From positions 2,356,001-2,420,000 of the forward strand of contig NZ_CP100000.1 of the NCBI RefSeq assembly GCF_024138165.1: a stretch of DNA of 64,000 nt, written 5' to 3'. Below the pieces are notes generated by a model that was given only the letters and a program-made list of their open reading frames with translations, made no database searches and was not told the DNA's origin. Every line of letters starts with the position of its first letter. The first letter of the stretch is position 1. Shown here in pieces: positions 35,356 to 43,932 of this stretch. A program made the position numbers and the translations under genes. The stretch is from Halorussus vallis. Its GTDB lineage: Archaea > Halobacteriota > Halobacteria > Halobacteriales > Haladaptataceae.

Positions 35356-35805
35356 TCACCGAAGTTCGATTTTCATGCAGGTCGCGCTCGCCGGACAGAG
35401 GTCGTCGAACTGCGCGCTCTCGCGGACCGCCGGGGGTGTCCGCGCCCGCTCGACCTCCTCGAAGCCGAGTTCCGCGAAGAAGTCGGCCGCGCCGGTCGTC
35501 AGGAGGTAGACGGCTTCGAAGTTCCGCTCGCGCGCCCGAGCGAGCAGTCGCTCACAGACGGCGGTTCCGTAGCCCCGGCCGCGGGCCGACTCGGCGACCG
35601 CGACCGACCGGAGCAGCGCGGCGTCGCCGTAGGCTTCGAGGCCGCCGACGCCAACTCGCTCGCCCGCTGCTTCGGCGACGAACAGCGACGGGTACCCCGA
35701 ATCGAGGTCGTCGGTCGGCAGTCCCGCGGCGTCGAGGAGCGCCTCGACGGACGCTTCGTCTCGTGGTTCGACCGGGCGGAGTTCGACGGGTGACTGGTTC
35801 GACAC
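35356..35805 (-). CDS. arsN2: Arsinothricin/arsenic-type N-acetyltransferase ArsN2-like
   Basis: GNAT acetyltransferase of 149 residues. Acetyl-CoA loop RSVAVAESARGRGYGTAV, preceded by GVGGLEAYGDAALL, and the family-specific tail VYLLTTGAADFFAELGFEEV ... SAQFDDLCPASATCMKIEL. The C-terminal FxxLCPASATCM stretch is typical of the ArsN2 group linked to arsenic resistance. No ars gene lies nearby, so its substrate may be another compound. Convergent with the helicase, 18 bp between stop codons. Confidence 0.82.
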   Translation of the reverse strand: MSNQSPVELRPVEPRDEASVEALLDAAGLPTDDLDSGYPSLFVAEAAGERVGVGGLEAYGDAALLRSVAVAESARGRGYGTAVCERLLARARERNFEAVYLLTTGAADFFAELGFEEVERARTPPAVRESAQFDDLCPASATCMKIELR

Positions 35806-35873
35806 TGTCGGACGTTCGCGAGAATCGACCGTAAAATCACCGCCGCCGACCGCCGCCGGACCGACGCGCTCGC

Positions 35874-35902
35874 CGCGAACCGACCCGACGGGTCGGTTCG
35901 CG
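35874..35902 (-). terminator. Hairpin at the 3' side of the MATE gene
   Basis: 13 bp perfect stem CGCGAACCGACCC / GGGTCGGTTCGCG with a 3 nt loop, 45 bases after the MATE stop. No long T-run. Confidence 0.5.
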
Positions 35903-35946
35903 CGGGCCAGTCGGCGGCCGGACAGCGGTCAGCTAACGGCCGGGTG

Positions 35947-37347
35947 TCAGTCGGCGGCCGCGCGAGCCTTCTCGGCGGCTCGCTTGAGCATCCCGTTGTT
36001 GGTCGTGTAGTAGTAGTAGCACCCGACGCCGATGGCCCCGACGACGTTCGATATCGTCACCGCCCAGAAGACGGCGATGACGTCGTAGCCGAGCCACAGC
36101 GCGCCGACCGCGGCGATGGGGAGTCGAACGCCCCAGTACTTCACGAGGTCGGCGACCATGCTCACCTTGGTCCGGCGCGCGCCGTTGAATCCGGCGCTGA
36201 ACAGGTACGTCGCGCCGATGGCCCAGTAGCCGAATACGAGAATCCGGAGGTACCTGACGCTGAGTTCGATGCCGTCCTCCGTCATGTCCGGGACGAAGAC
36301 GTTCACGAGCAGTTCCGGCACGAACCACTGTATCGCACCTACGACCGTGAGGCCGCCCGCCGCGATGGCGACGCCGACCCACGTCGCGCGCCTCGCGCGG
36401 TCGGGTTTGTCGGCGCCCAGGTTCTGACCGACGACGCTCTGGGCCGCTCCCGAGAGTCCGCTCGCGGGGATGAACGCGACGCTCGCGATGCGCGCGCCGA
36501 CCGTGTAGGCCGCGAGTCCGGCCGACCCGCTGACCGCCGAGACGATCGCGATGATGAGGACGCGGACCGACTGGGCGGCGATCACCTGCCCGCCTCGGGG
36601 CGCACCGATGTCGAGGATTTCGCGATACTCCTCGAGGTCGAAGGTCGCCGACTCGCGGGTGAGGGTGAGGCCGTCGCGGCCCCGGAGCAACATTCCGAGC
36701 GCGAGCGCGAACCCCGCGGTGTAGCCCGCGGCGGTCGCGAGCGCCGCCCCGCGGACGCCCATCGGTTCGAAGAACGGCCCCCACCCGAGGATGAGGAACG
36801 GGTCGAGTCCGAGGTTGACGACGACCGCGGTGACGTTGACGTACATCGACGCCCGCGCGTCGCCCCACCCGATGAACCCGCCCTCTATCGCGTCGCTCAT
36901 CGTCGCGAACGGGAGCGCGAGCATCACCGTCCCGAGGTAGACAGCCGCCTGCGGCGCAACGTCGCCGCCGGTCGTCAGAAGTCCGATGATGACGTCGGCG
37001 CCGGAAACTACAACCACGCCGACCGCGGTTCCGGCCGCCAGCGCGAGCGTCAGGCCGTGGAAGACCGCCCGCCGCACGCCGTCGGCGTCCTCGCCTCCGG
37101 CGCGCTGGGCCACGAGGACCTGCGTGCCCGTGAGAACCGTGGTCGCGACGGCGAAAATGAGCGCCATCACGGGGAAGTTCAGGCCGACGGCCGCCACGGC
37201 GTCCTCGCCGAGACGGCCGACCCAGAACGTGTCGACTACGTTCTGAACGACCTGCACGAGGTTCTGGACCACGAGCGGGGCCGCGAGTACCAGCAGCGCC
37301 CTGACGAGCGAACCGTCGGTGATATCTTCCCGCGAGACGTCTAGCAT
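35947..37347 (-). CDS. MATE family multidrug exporter
   Basis: Complete cation-coupled multidrug or metabolite exporter, 466 residues with about twelve membrane helices. Family features: LLVLAAPLVVQNLVQVVQNV in helix 1, VDTFWVGRLGEDAVAAVGLN, RAGGEDADGVRRAVFHGL in the first cytosolic loop, LNLGLD-like VVNLGLDPFLILGWGP and the second half beginning YREILDIGAPRGGQVIAAQS. AT-rich promoter DNA (TTGCGATAAATACACTACCG reversed) lies just upstream, shared with the divergent aldolase. Same family as the partial gene at 1-541. Confidence 0.92.
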   Translation of the reverse strand: MLDVSREDITDGSLVRALLVLAAPLVVQNLVQVVQNVVDTFWVGRLGEDAVAAVGLNFPVMALIFAVATTVLTGTQVLVAQRAGGEDADGVRRAVFHGLTLALAAGTAVGVVVVSGADVIIGLLTTGGDVAPQAAVYLGTVMLALPFATMSDAIEGGFIGWGDARASMYVNVTAVVVNLGLDPFLILGWGPFFEPMGVRGAALATAAGYTAGFALALGMLLRGRDGLTLTRESATFDLEEYREILDIGAPRGGQVIAAQSVRVLIIAIVSAVSGSAGLAAYTVGARIASVAFIPASGLSGAAQSVVGQNLGADKPDRARRATWVGVAIAAGGLTVVGAIQWFVPELLVNVFVPDMTEDGIELSVRYLRILVFGYWAIGATYLFSAGFNGARRTKVSMVADLVKYWGVRLPIAAVGALWLGYDVIAVFWAVTISNVVGAIGVGCYYYYTTNNGMLKRAAEKARAAAD

Positions 37348-37477
37348 GGTTTTTCGGTTTTACGTTGCGATAAATACACTACCGTACTTATAGATACTTC
37401 GAAACGTTTTCAGGGCCGTTCCGGACCGCCGCATGAGATGAGATGGCATGGCTCTAACACGATTCCCGGCCGGACAG

Positions 37478-37490
37478 AATATATACTTAA
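37478..37490 (+). promoter_or_regulatory. TATA box of the aldolase gene
   Basis: GAATATATACTTAA about 27 bases before ATG 37510, implying a leaderless or nearly leaderless transcript. Confidence 0.65.
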
Positions 37491-37509
37491 CCCTCTAACG
37501 GCTGAGAGG

Positions 37510-38169
37510 ATGCTCGGAGCAGAACGGCGCGCCGTCGCTCGGCGCGCACGAGAGTTAGCCGCGCTGACGCCGGGACGAACGGGAAACCTGAGCGTTCGCC
37601 GCGGCGACCGATTCGCCGTCACGCCTACCGGCGTCCCCTACGACCGCATCGAGGCCGAGGAGGTGCCGGTCGTCTCGCTCGCCGGCGACGAGACGCGGGT
37701 CGAACGGGGCCTCGAACCGTCGAGCGAGACGCCGATGCACTCGGCCGTCTACCGCGAGTTCGACGCGGGGGCCATCGTCCACACCCACTCGCCGTGGGCC
37801 TCGACGCTCGCGGTCCTCCGCGAGTCGATTCCGCCGGTCCACTACATGCTCGCGCTCGCGGGCACGACGGTCCCCGTCGCCGATTACGCCACCTACGGCA
37901 CGCCCGAACTCGCGGCCAACGCCGTCGCCGCGATGGAGGACGCCGACGCGACGGCCTGCCTGCTCGCCAACCACGGCCTGCTGGTCACCGGCGAGGACCT
38001 CGACGCGGCGCTCGAAACCGCGGTCAACGTCGAGTACACCGCGCGCATCTACTGCCAGGCGAAGGCGCTGGGCAGTCCCGTCCAACTCAGCGGCGACGAG
38101 ATGGACGCCGTGGCGACGAAGTTCGAGGGCTACGGACAGGGCGGCGCGGACGCGGAAGAAGAGCGCTGA
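37510..38169 (+). CDS. Class II aldolase family protein
   Basis: Zn2+-dependent aldolase/epimerase fold (L-fuculose-phosphate aldolase, RhuA, AraD group), 219 residues. GNLSVRRGDRFAVTPTGVPY is the phosphate-binding start, SSETPMHSAVYRE carries the catalytic Glu and first His region, IVHTHSPWAS the two zinc His, and LLANHGLLVTGE the third His. Substrate within the group cannot be told; in haloarchaea such genes have been linked to sugar phosphate or methylthio-sugar degradation. TATA spacing supports ATG 37510. The convergent membrane protein ends 9 bp away. Confidence 0.88.
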   Translation: MLGAERRAVARRARELAALTPGRTGNLSVRRGDRFAVTPTGVPYDRIEAEEVPVVSLAGDETRVERGLEPSSETPMHSAVYREFDAGAIVHTHSPWASTLAVLRESIPPVHYMLALAGTTVPVADYATYGTPELAANAVAAMEDADATACLLANHGLLVTGEDLDAALETAVNVEYTARIYCQAKALGSPVQLSGDEMDAVATKFEGYGQGGADAEEER

Positions 38170-38178
38170 GGCTGCGGT

Positions 38179-38544
38179 CTACGAGTCGGAGTTGTACGAG
38201 TCGGTGCCGGTGTTCTCGGTCCCGGTCGAGTCCGAGCGCTCGGTCGCGGTCGGCGTCGAGGTCGTCGAGGCCGCGGTCCGGTCGCGCTGGGCGCGAGCGA
38301 GCTGGCGGTTAATCCGCGCGAGCTTGTAGGCGGTGTACAGCAGGTAGATGCCCGCGACGCCGACGAGGGTGTAGATGAGGCTCTCGACGGTCTGGGCCGG
38401 GCCGGGTCGGAAGACCGGTTCGAGCGCCATCGCCACGATGTTGACCGCCTCGCCCGTCAGTCCGGTCACGCCGATGACGCCCCACGTGAGCGCCCCGACG
38501 ACGACCAGCAGGATGGCGAGCCAGTCGAAGCCATTGGTCTTCAT
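38179..38544 (-). CDS. DUF378-like small membrane protein
   Basis: 121 residues: helix 1 FDWLAILLVVVGALTWGVIG, a loop with FRPGPAQTVESLIYTLVG, helix 2 GVAGIYLLYTAYKLARI, then a Ser/Thr-rich polar tail. The pattern of two helices with L-x-W-G-x-x-G and Y-x-L-V-G-V-A-G matches the DUF378 family (YuzA-like). Function unknown. The tail after residue 90 is low complexity and probably cytosolic. Confidence 0.75.
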   Translation of the reverse strand: MKTNGFDWLAILLVVVGALTWGVIGVTGLTGEAVNIVAMALEPVFRPGPAQTVESLIYTLVGVAGIYLLYTAYKLARINRQLARAQRDRTAASTTSTPTATERSDSTGTENTGTDSYNSDS

Positions 38545-38750
38545 GCGAGCAGAGAGGGGTTCGACGGGCTTTGTTATTCGCCGGCTACCCCGACGGAACG
38601 TCGCCGTACGGTGAGTCCGGTCCGTTTCGCCGCGTTCCGCGGCGATTCGGCGCGGTTCGGCGGTCGATTATCCTCGGCGAAACTTCACGAACGTCCACCG
38701 CGAACCGGAATACCCTACCCTTTTCACCTCGCCGACCGAACGGCGACCCA

Positions 38751-39689
38751 ATGAGTCGCCGCCGGAAACCCGACTGGCTGAAGATGCGACCGCCGTCCGG
38801 CCGGGAGTTCACGGACATCAAGCGGACGCTCCGGGACCACGACCTCCACACGGTCTGCGAGGAGGCCAACTGCCCCAATCTGGGGGAGTGCTGGTCCGGG
38901 CGGAACTCCGACTCCGGCGGCACCGCGACGTTCATGCTGATGGGCGACCAGTGCACCCGCAACTGCGGCTTCTGCGACGTCGACACCGGTGGCGGGCAAC
39001 CCCTGGACCCCGACGAACCCGCCAACGTGGCGAGCGCGGTGGCCGAAATCGGCCTCGACTACGTGGTGCTCACGTCGGTCGACCGCGACGACCTCGAAGG
39101 TCAGGGCGCGGCCCACTTCGCGCGGACGATTCGGGAGATAAAGGAGCGCGACCCTTCGATTCTGATGGAGGTGCTGATTCCGGACTTCCGCGGCGAAGAG
39201 GAACTGATTCGGAAGATTATCGAGGCCGAACCCGACGTTATCGCCCACAACGTCGAGACGGTCGAACGACTCCAGCAGCCGGTCAGAGACCCACGCGCGG
39301 GCTACGAACAGAGCGTTCGCGTGCTCGAACAGGTCGACCGGGAGTCAGACATCTACACCAAGACCTCCATCATGCTCGGGGTCGGCGAGTACGACCACGA
39401 GGTGTACCAGACCCTGAGCGACCTCCGGGAGGCCGACGTCGACATCGTGACGCTGGGTCAGTATCTCCAGCCCTCGCGGGACCACCTCGACGTGTCGAGC
39501 TACGTCCATCCCTCGAAGTTCGAGACGTGGCGCGAGGTCGCCGAGGAGGAACTGGAGTTCCTCTATTGCGCCAGCGGCCCGATGGTCCGGTCGTCGTACA
39601 AGGCAGGCGAACTGTTCGTCGACGCGGTGCTCCGGGACGGGAAGACCGTCGAGGAGGCGCGCCGCGAGGCCCGCAGGGCCTCGGTCTGA
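38751..39689 (+). CDS. lipA: Lipoyl synthase LipA
   Basis: Radical-SAM enzyme that inserts two sulfurs into protein-bound octanoate to form lipoate, needed by the E2 protein encoded 2.6 kb downstream. The 312-residue protein has the N-terminal auxiliary cluster motif CEEANCPNLGEC, the SAM motif CTRNCGFC, the SAM-binding VLTSVDRDDL, DVIAHNVETV, and the C-terminal RSSY (VRSSYKAGE). All cluster ligands are present. ATG 38751 follows a plausible TACCCTTTTCACC upstream region. No lipB or octanoyltransferase is next to it. Its place just before pdhA marks this as a lipoyl-enzyme cluster. Confidence 0.95.
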   Translation: MSRRRKPDWLKMRPPSGREFTDIKRTLRDHDLHTVCEEANCPNLGECWSGRNSDSGGTATFMLMGDQCTRNCGFCDVDTGGGQPLDPDEPANVASAVAEIGLDYVVLTSVDRDDLEGQGAAHFARTIREIKERDPSILMEVLIPDFRGEEELIRKIIEAEPDVIAHNVETVERLQQPVRDPRAGYEQSVRVLEQVDRESDIYTKTSIMLGVGEYDHEVYQTLSDLREADVDIVTLGQYLQPSRDHLDVSSYVHPSKFETWREVAEEELEFLYCASGPMVRSSYKAGELFVDAVLRDGKTVEEARREARRASV

Positions 39690-39694
39690 GCAAA

Positions 39695-39731
39695 CGGCGG
39701 GGAGGTGGCGCGACGCGCCACCTCCCCGCCG
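39695..39731. terminator. Perfect 18 bp inverted repeat with 1 nt spacer after lipA
   Basis: Arms CGGCGGGGAGGTGGCGCG and exact complement around one A, 6 bases after the lipA stop. Same geometry (18-1-18, CGCG-A-CGCG centre in part) as 9463-9499. Confidence 0.6.
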
Positions 39732-40169
39732 CGAGAGTTCGGAAGCCTCGGTGCGAACGACGTGGATACCGCCCCACTTCCGGTCGACACTTTCCGTGCG
39801 CGCCGGGGGCGCGGCCGCGCCCCGGCGCGCGCGAGTTACATTCGAACAAATCTTGACTTGAATTTCCATACTTGGCCCGGAACACCCCAATTTCGCCTGG
39901 AGATGGAGTTTCGAGCGACACATTCTCTCGCACGATTCCGATTTTCGTGCAATTTTTGCCGTTCGTCCATCCAACCCCGAGAACCGGCCGTAACAGGCGG
40001 ACGAACGTCTATTATAGTTCGAAAAAATTTAGAAACACAGCCGAGCTTCGGCCGTAAATGTGGGTTTCAACGACAAAATGGCGCGAGAATAATACCTATG
40101 GAAAGTTGGTTACGAAAACCCTATAATGCGTGCGAGTGACCTATCGAATATGTCAGGACGGGTTCGACC
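39732..40169 (+). promoter_or_regulatory. AT-rich regulatory region before pdhA
   Basis: 440 bases without a credible gene. From about 39840 the composition becomes much more AT-rich than the average, with TCTATTATAGTTCGAAAAAA near 40008, AGAATAATACC near 40087 and CCCTATAATGCG near 40120 as TATA candidates, and an inverted repeat CCGAGCTTCGG at 40041-40051. It probably holds the promoter and operators of the dehydrogenase operon, with a leader of some 20-50 nt. Confidence 0.5.
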
Positions 40170-41279
40170 GTGAGTGTTGTACACCAAGACCCCCGGGACC
40201 GCGTGCAAGTGCTGGACGAGGACGGCAACGTGGTGGAGGGCGCGGACGTGCCCGACCTCTCCGACGAGGAGTTGCTGGACATGTACCGCGAGATGCGGCT
40301 GGCGCGCCACTTCGACGAGCGCGCCGTGAGCCTCCAGCGCCAGGGACGGATGGGTACCTACCCGCCGCTGTCGGGCCAGGAGGGCGCCCAGGTCGCGAGC
40401 GCCCACGCGCTCGACCAGGACGACTGGCTGTTCCCGAGTTACCGCGAACACGGCGCGGCGCTGGTCCGGGGCCTGTCGCTCGAACGAACGCTACTGTACT
40501 GGATGGGCCACGAGCAGGGCAACGCCATCCCCGAGGATGCGAACATCTTCACCGTGGCGGTGCCCATCGCCACCCAGATTCCCCACGCCACCGGCGCGGC
40601 GTGGGCGTCGAAGCTCAAGGGCGAGGACAAGGCGTTCCTCTGCTACTTCGGCGACGGCGCGACCTCGGAGGGCGACTTCCACGAGGGGCTGAACTTCGCT
40701 GGCGTCTTCGACACCCCGTCGGTGTTCTTCTGTAACAACAACCAGTGGGCCATCTCGGTGCCGCGCGAGCGCCAGACCGCGAGCGAAACCATCGCCCAGA
40801 AGGCCCAGGCCTACGGCTTCGAGGGCGTGCAGGTCGACGGCATGGACCCGCTGGCGGTCTACAAGGTGACCCGCGAGGCCGTCGAGAAGGCCAGGAACCC
40901 CGACGAGGGCGAGCGTCGCCCGACGCTCATCGAGGCGGTCCAGTACCGCTTCGGCGCCCACACCACCGCCGACGACCCGTCGGTCTACCGCGACGAGGAC
41001 GAGGTCGAGCAGTGGAAGCGCAAGGACCCCATCCCGCGGATGGAGAAGTTCCTGCGCAAGCAGGGACTGCTCGACGACGAGGCGGTCGCGGAGATAGAGG
41101 ACGAGATCAAAGAGCGGGTCGCCGACGCCATCGACGCGGCTGAGCAGGTCGAGCGCCCCGACCCCGAGGAGATATTCGCGCACGTCTACGCCGACATGCC
41201 CAAGCGACTGCAGGAACAGCTCGAGTGGTTCGAGCGCATCCGCGAACAGTACGGCGACGAAGCACTTCTGGAGGACTGA
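40170..41279 (+). CDS. pdhA: 2-oxoacid dehydrogenase E1 alpha subunit
   Basis: Thiamine-diphosphate subunit of a pyruvate or branched-chain 2-oxoacid dehydrogenase complex, 369 residues. TPP motif [20 protein letters not shown] with [11 protein letters not shown], and [11 protein letters not shown] plus [16 protein letters not shown] as in E1 alpha phosphorylation-loop regions. GTG 40170 ([11 protein letters not shown]) is the chosen start. Haloarchaea oxidise pyruvate mainly by ferredoxin oxidoreductase, so the real substrate may be another 2-oxoacid. First gene of pdhABC, three bases before pdhB. Confidence 0.92.
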   Translation: MSVVHQDPRDRVQVLDEDGNVVEGADVPDLSDEELLDMYREMRLARHFDERAVSLQRQGRMGTYPPLSGQEGAQVASAHALDQDDWLFPSYREHGAALVRGLSLERTLLYWMGHEQGNAIPEDANIFTVAVPIATQIPHATGAAWASKLKGEDKAFLCYFGDGATSEGDFHEGLNFAGVFDTPSVFFCNNNQWAISVPRERQTASETIAQKAQAYGFEGVQVDGMDPLAVYKVTREAVEKARNPDEGERRPTLIEAVQYRFGAHTTADDPSVYRDEDEVEQWKRKDPIPRMEKFLRKQGLLDDEAVAEIEDEIKERVADAIDAAEQVERPDPEEIFAHVYADMPKRLQEQLEWFERIREQYGDEALLED

Positions 41280-41281
41280 CA

Positions 41282-42283
41282 ATGAGTCAAGCCGAAACCA
41301 CCCAAGAAACGCAGAACCTGACGCTGGTCCAGGCGGTTCAAGACGGACTGTACACCGAGATGAAGCGCGACGAAGACGTGCTCGTGATGGGCGAGGACGT
41401 CGGGAAGAACGGCGGCGTGTTCCGCGCCACCGAGGGCCTCTACGACGAGTTCGGCGAGAACCGGGTCATCGACACGCCGCTGGCCGAATCCGGCATCGTC
41501 GGCACTGCCATCGGAATGGCCGCCTACGGGCTGAAGCCGGTGCCCGAGATGCAGTTCTCCGGGTTCATGTACCCCGCCTTCGACCAGATCGTGAGCCACG
41601 CCGCGCGCATGCGCACCCGGAGTCGCGGCCGGTTCACCTGCCCGATGGTCGTCCGCGCGCCATACGGCGGTGGCATCCGGGCGCCCGAACACCACTCCGA
41701 GTCGATGGAGGCGTTCTACGCCCACCAGCCCGGACTGAAGGTCGTCATCCCGAGCACGCCCTACGACACCAAGGGCCTGCTCACGTCGGCCATCCGCGAC
41801 CCCGACCCGGTCATCTTCCTCGAACCGAAGCTCATCTATCGGGCGTTCCGCGGCGACGTCCCCGAGGAGTCCTACGAGGTCCCCATTGGCGAGGCCGCGG
41901 TCCGCCGGGAAGGCTCGGACATCTCGGTGTTCACGTGGGGCGCGATGACCCGCCCGACGATGGAGGCCGCCGAGCAGTTGGCGGACGAGATAGACGTCGA
42001 GGTCGTCGACCTCCGGACCGTCTCGCCGCTCGACGAGGACACCATCGTCGAGTCGTTCAAGAAGACCGGCCGGGCGGCGGTCGTCCACGAGGCGCCCAAG
42101 TCGGGCGGCCTCGGCGGCGAGATAACCTCCATCATCCAGGAGGAGGCGCTGCTCTACCAGGAGTCGCCGGTTGAGCGCATCACCGGCTTCGACACGCCGT
42201 TCCCGCTGTACGCGCTCGAAGACTACTATCTGCCCGAACCGGCCCGCATCAAGGAAGGCATCCGGGACGCGGTGAGCTTCTGA
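41282..42283 (+). CDS. pdhB: 2-oxoacid dehydrogenase E1 beta subunit
   Basis: Transketolase-like subunit that completes the TPP site, 333 residues. NLTLVQAVQDGLYTEMKRDE, VMGEDVGKNGGVFRATEGLY with the catalytic Glu, ESGIVGTAIGMAAYGLKPV, RAPYGGGIRAPEHHSESMEA and the C-terminal transketolase domain with HEAPKSGGLGGEI. ATG 41282 gives a 2-nt gap to pdhA, and one base separates it from pdhC, so the three are one operon. Confidence 0.94.
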   Translation: MSQAETTQETQNLTLVQAVQDGLYTEMKRDEDVLVMGEDVGKNGGVFRATEGLYDEFGENRVIDTPLAESGIVGTAIGMAAYGLKPVPEMQFSGFMYPAFDQIVSHAARMRTRSRGRFTCPMVVRAPYGGGIRAPEHHSESMEAFYAHQPGLKVVIPSTPYDTKGLLTSAIRDPDPVIFLEPKLIYRAFRGDVPEESYEVPIGEAAVRREGSDISVFTWGAMTRPTMEAAEQLADEIDVEVVDLRTVSPLDEDTIVESFKKTGRAAVVHEAPKSGGLGGEITSIIQEEALLYQESPVERITGFDTPFPLYALEDYYLPEPARIKEGIRDAVSF

Positions 42284-42284
42284 C

Positions 42285-43877
42285 ATGGTTCGAGAGTTCA
42301 AACTTCCCGACGTCGGCGAGGGCGTCAGCGAGGGCGAGATCGTCTCCTGGCTGGTCGAGGAGGGCGACGAGGTCTCCGAGGACCAGGCGGTCGCGGAGGT
42401 CGAAACCGACAAGGCCATCGTGGAGGTCCCCTCGCCGGTCAACGGTTCGGTCCGCGAGATTCTGGCCGAGGAGGGCGAGGTCGTCCCGGTCGGCAACATC
42501 ATCATTACCTTCAACGTCGAGGGCGAGGAGGAGGAACCGGCCGCGGAGACGACCGAGTCGGCCGAGAGCGACCAGCAGACCGAGTCCCAGCAGGAAACCG
42601 CCGCAGAACCCGAGGTTTCGGAGGGCGAAGCCGGAGCCGCGGGCGACGAGGAGGTTTCGACCGGCGAGGGCCGCGTGTTCGCCGCGCCGAGCGCGCGCCG
42701 ACTGGCCCGCGAACTCGGCGTCGACATCGCGACCGTCGAGGGGTCGGGCCCGAGCGGGCGCGTGACCGAGCAGGACGTGCAGGCGGCTACCGAAGGTGGC
42801 CAGTCCGGCGGTGAGGCCGGCGGACAGAGCACCGCCGGAGGCGAGGAGTCGGGCGCGGCGGCGCCCGACTCCGAGTTCGAACCCGCCGACGTTCAGGAGC
42901 CGTCGGCGGGCGCCGGCGCCGCCGGTTCCGGCGGCACCGGCGGTCCCGCACCGACCCCCGCGGAGGCGGCCGACCGCGACCGGACGCTGGCCGCGCCCGC
43001 GACCCGGCGACTCGCCGAGGAGCAGGGCGTGGACCTGAACGCCGTGCCCGCGAGCGAGGAGCGCGACGGTCAGGCGTTCGTCACACCCGAGGCCGTCATG
43101 GAGTACGCCGAGGCCCAACAGCAGGCCCAGCGAACCGACGCAGCCGCGGTTTCGGCGGGCGCCGCCGGCGAAACCGGCCCGCGCGAGGAGCGGATTCCGT
43201 ACAAGGGCATCCGTAAGACCATCGGCGAGGCGATGTCGCGCTCGAAGTTCACCTCCCCGCACGTCACCCACCACGACACCGCGGTGGTCGACGACCTCGT
43301 CGAAACTCGCGGACGCCTCAAGCCGAAGGCCGAGGAGAGCGGCATCCGCCTGACCTACATGCCGTTCGTGATGAAGGCGGTCGTCGCGGCGCTCAAGCAA
43401 CACCCGAAGCTCAACGCCGCGCTCGACGAGGAGGCGAGCGAAATCGTCCGGAAGAACTACTACAACATCGGCGTCGCGGCGGCGACCGACGCCGGCCTGA
43501 TGGTGCCCGTGGTCGAGGACGTCGACCGGAAGGGCCTGCTCCAGATCTCCAGCGAGGTCAACGAACTGGTCCAGAAGGCCCGCGACCGCTCCATCGCCCG
43601 CGAGGAACTCCAGGGCTCGACGTTCACCATCACGAACTTCGGCGCCATCGGCGGCGAGTACGCGACGCCCATCCTCAACCACCCCGAGGTCGGCATCCTC
43701 GGCATCGGCGAACTCAAGCAGCGCCCGGTCGTCGAGGACGGCGAGGTCGTGGCCCGCCACACCCTGCCCATCTCGCTGTCCATCGACCACCGCATCGTCG
43801 ACGGCGCCGACGCCGCGGCGTTCGGCAACACGTTCATCGAGTACGTCGAGAACCCCGAACTCCTGCTGCTGGAGTAG
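42285..43877 (+). CDS. pdhC: 2-oxoacid dehydrogenase E2 with two subunit-binding domains
   Basis: Lipoyl acyltransferase core of the complex, 530 residues. Lipoyl domain at 1-80 with lipoyl Lys43 in VETDKAIVEVPS; acidic/Gln linker; first peripheral subunit-binding domain at about 133-167 (FAAPSARRLARELGVDIATV, GPSGRVTEQDV); Gly/Ala-rich linker; second binding-like domain at about 236-276 (LAAPATRRLAEEQGVDLNAV, FVTPEAVMEYA); catalytic domain from about 300 with SLSIDHRIVDGADAA carrying His502 and Asp506. Most E2s have a single binding domain; the second here lacks the GxGGRV loop and reads ERDGQAFVTPE. One base after pdhB. Confidence 0.94.
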   Translation: MVREFKLPDVGEGVSEGEIVSWLVEEGDEVSEDQAVAEVETDKAIVEVPSPVNGSVREILAEEGEVVPVGNIIITFNVEGEEEEPAAETTESAESDQQTESQQETAAEPEVSEGEAGAAGDEEVSTGEGRVFAAPSARRLARELGVDIATVEGSGPSGRVTEQDVQAATEGGQSGGEAGGQSTAGGEESGAAAPDSEFEPADVQEPSAGAGAAGSGGTGGPAPTPAEAADRDRTLAAPATRRLAEEQGVDLNAVPASEERDGQAFVTPEAVMEYAEAQQQAQRTDAAAVSAGAAGETGPREERIPYKGIRKTIGEAMSRSKFTSPHVTHHDTAVVDDLVETRGRLKPKAEESGIRLTYMPFVMKAVVAALKQHPKLNAALDEEASEIVRKNYYNIGVAAATDAGLMVPVVEDVDRKGLLQISSEVNELVQKARDRSIAREELQGSTFTITNFGAIGGEYATPILNHPEVGILGIGELKQRPVVEDGEVVARHTLPISLSIDHRIVDGADAAAFGNTFIEYVENPELLLLE

Positions 43878-43932
43878 GGTACGAAATCGCTGGTAGCCAA
43901 ACCGTTTTCCTTCGCAGTCCCCGAGTTCCGGT

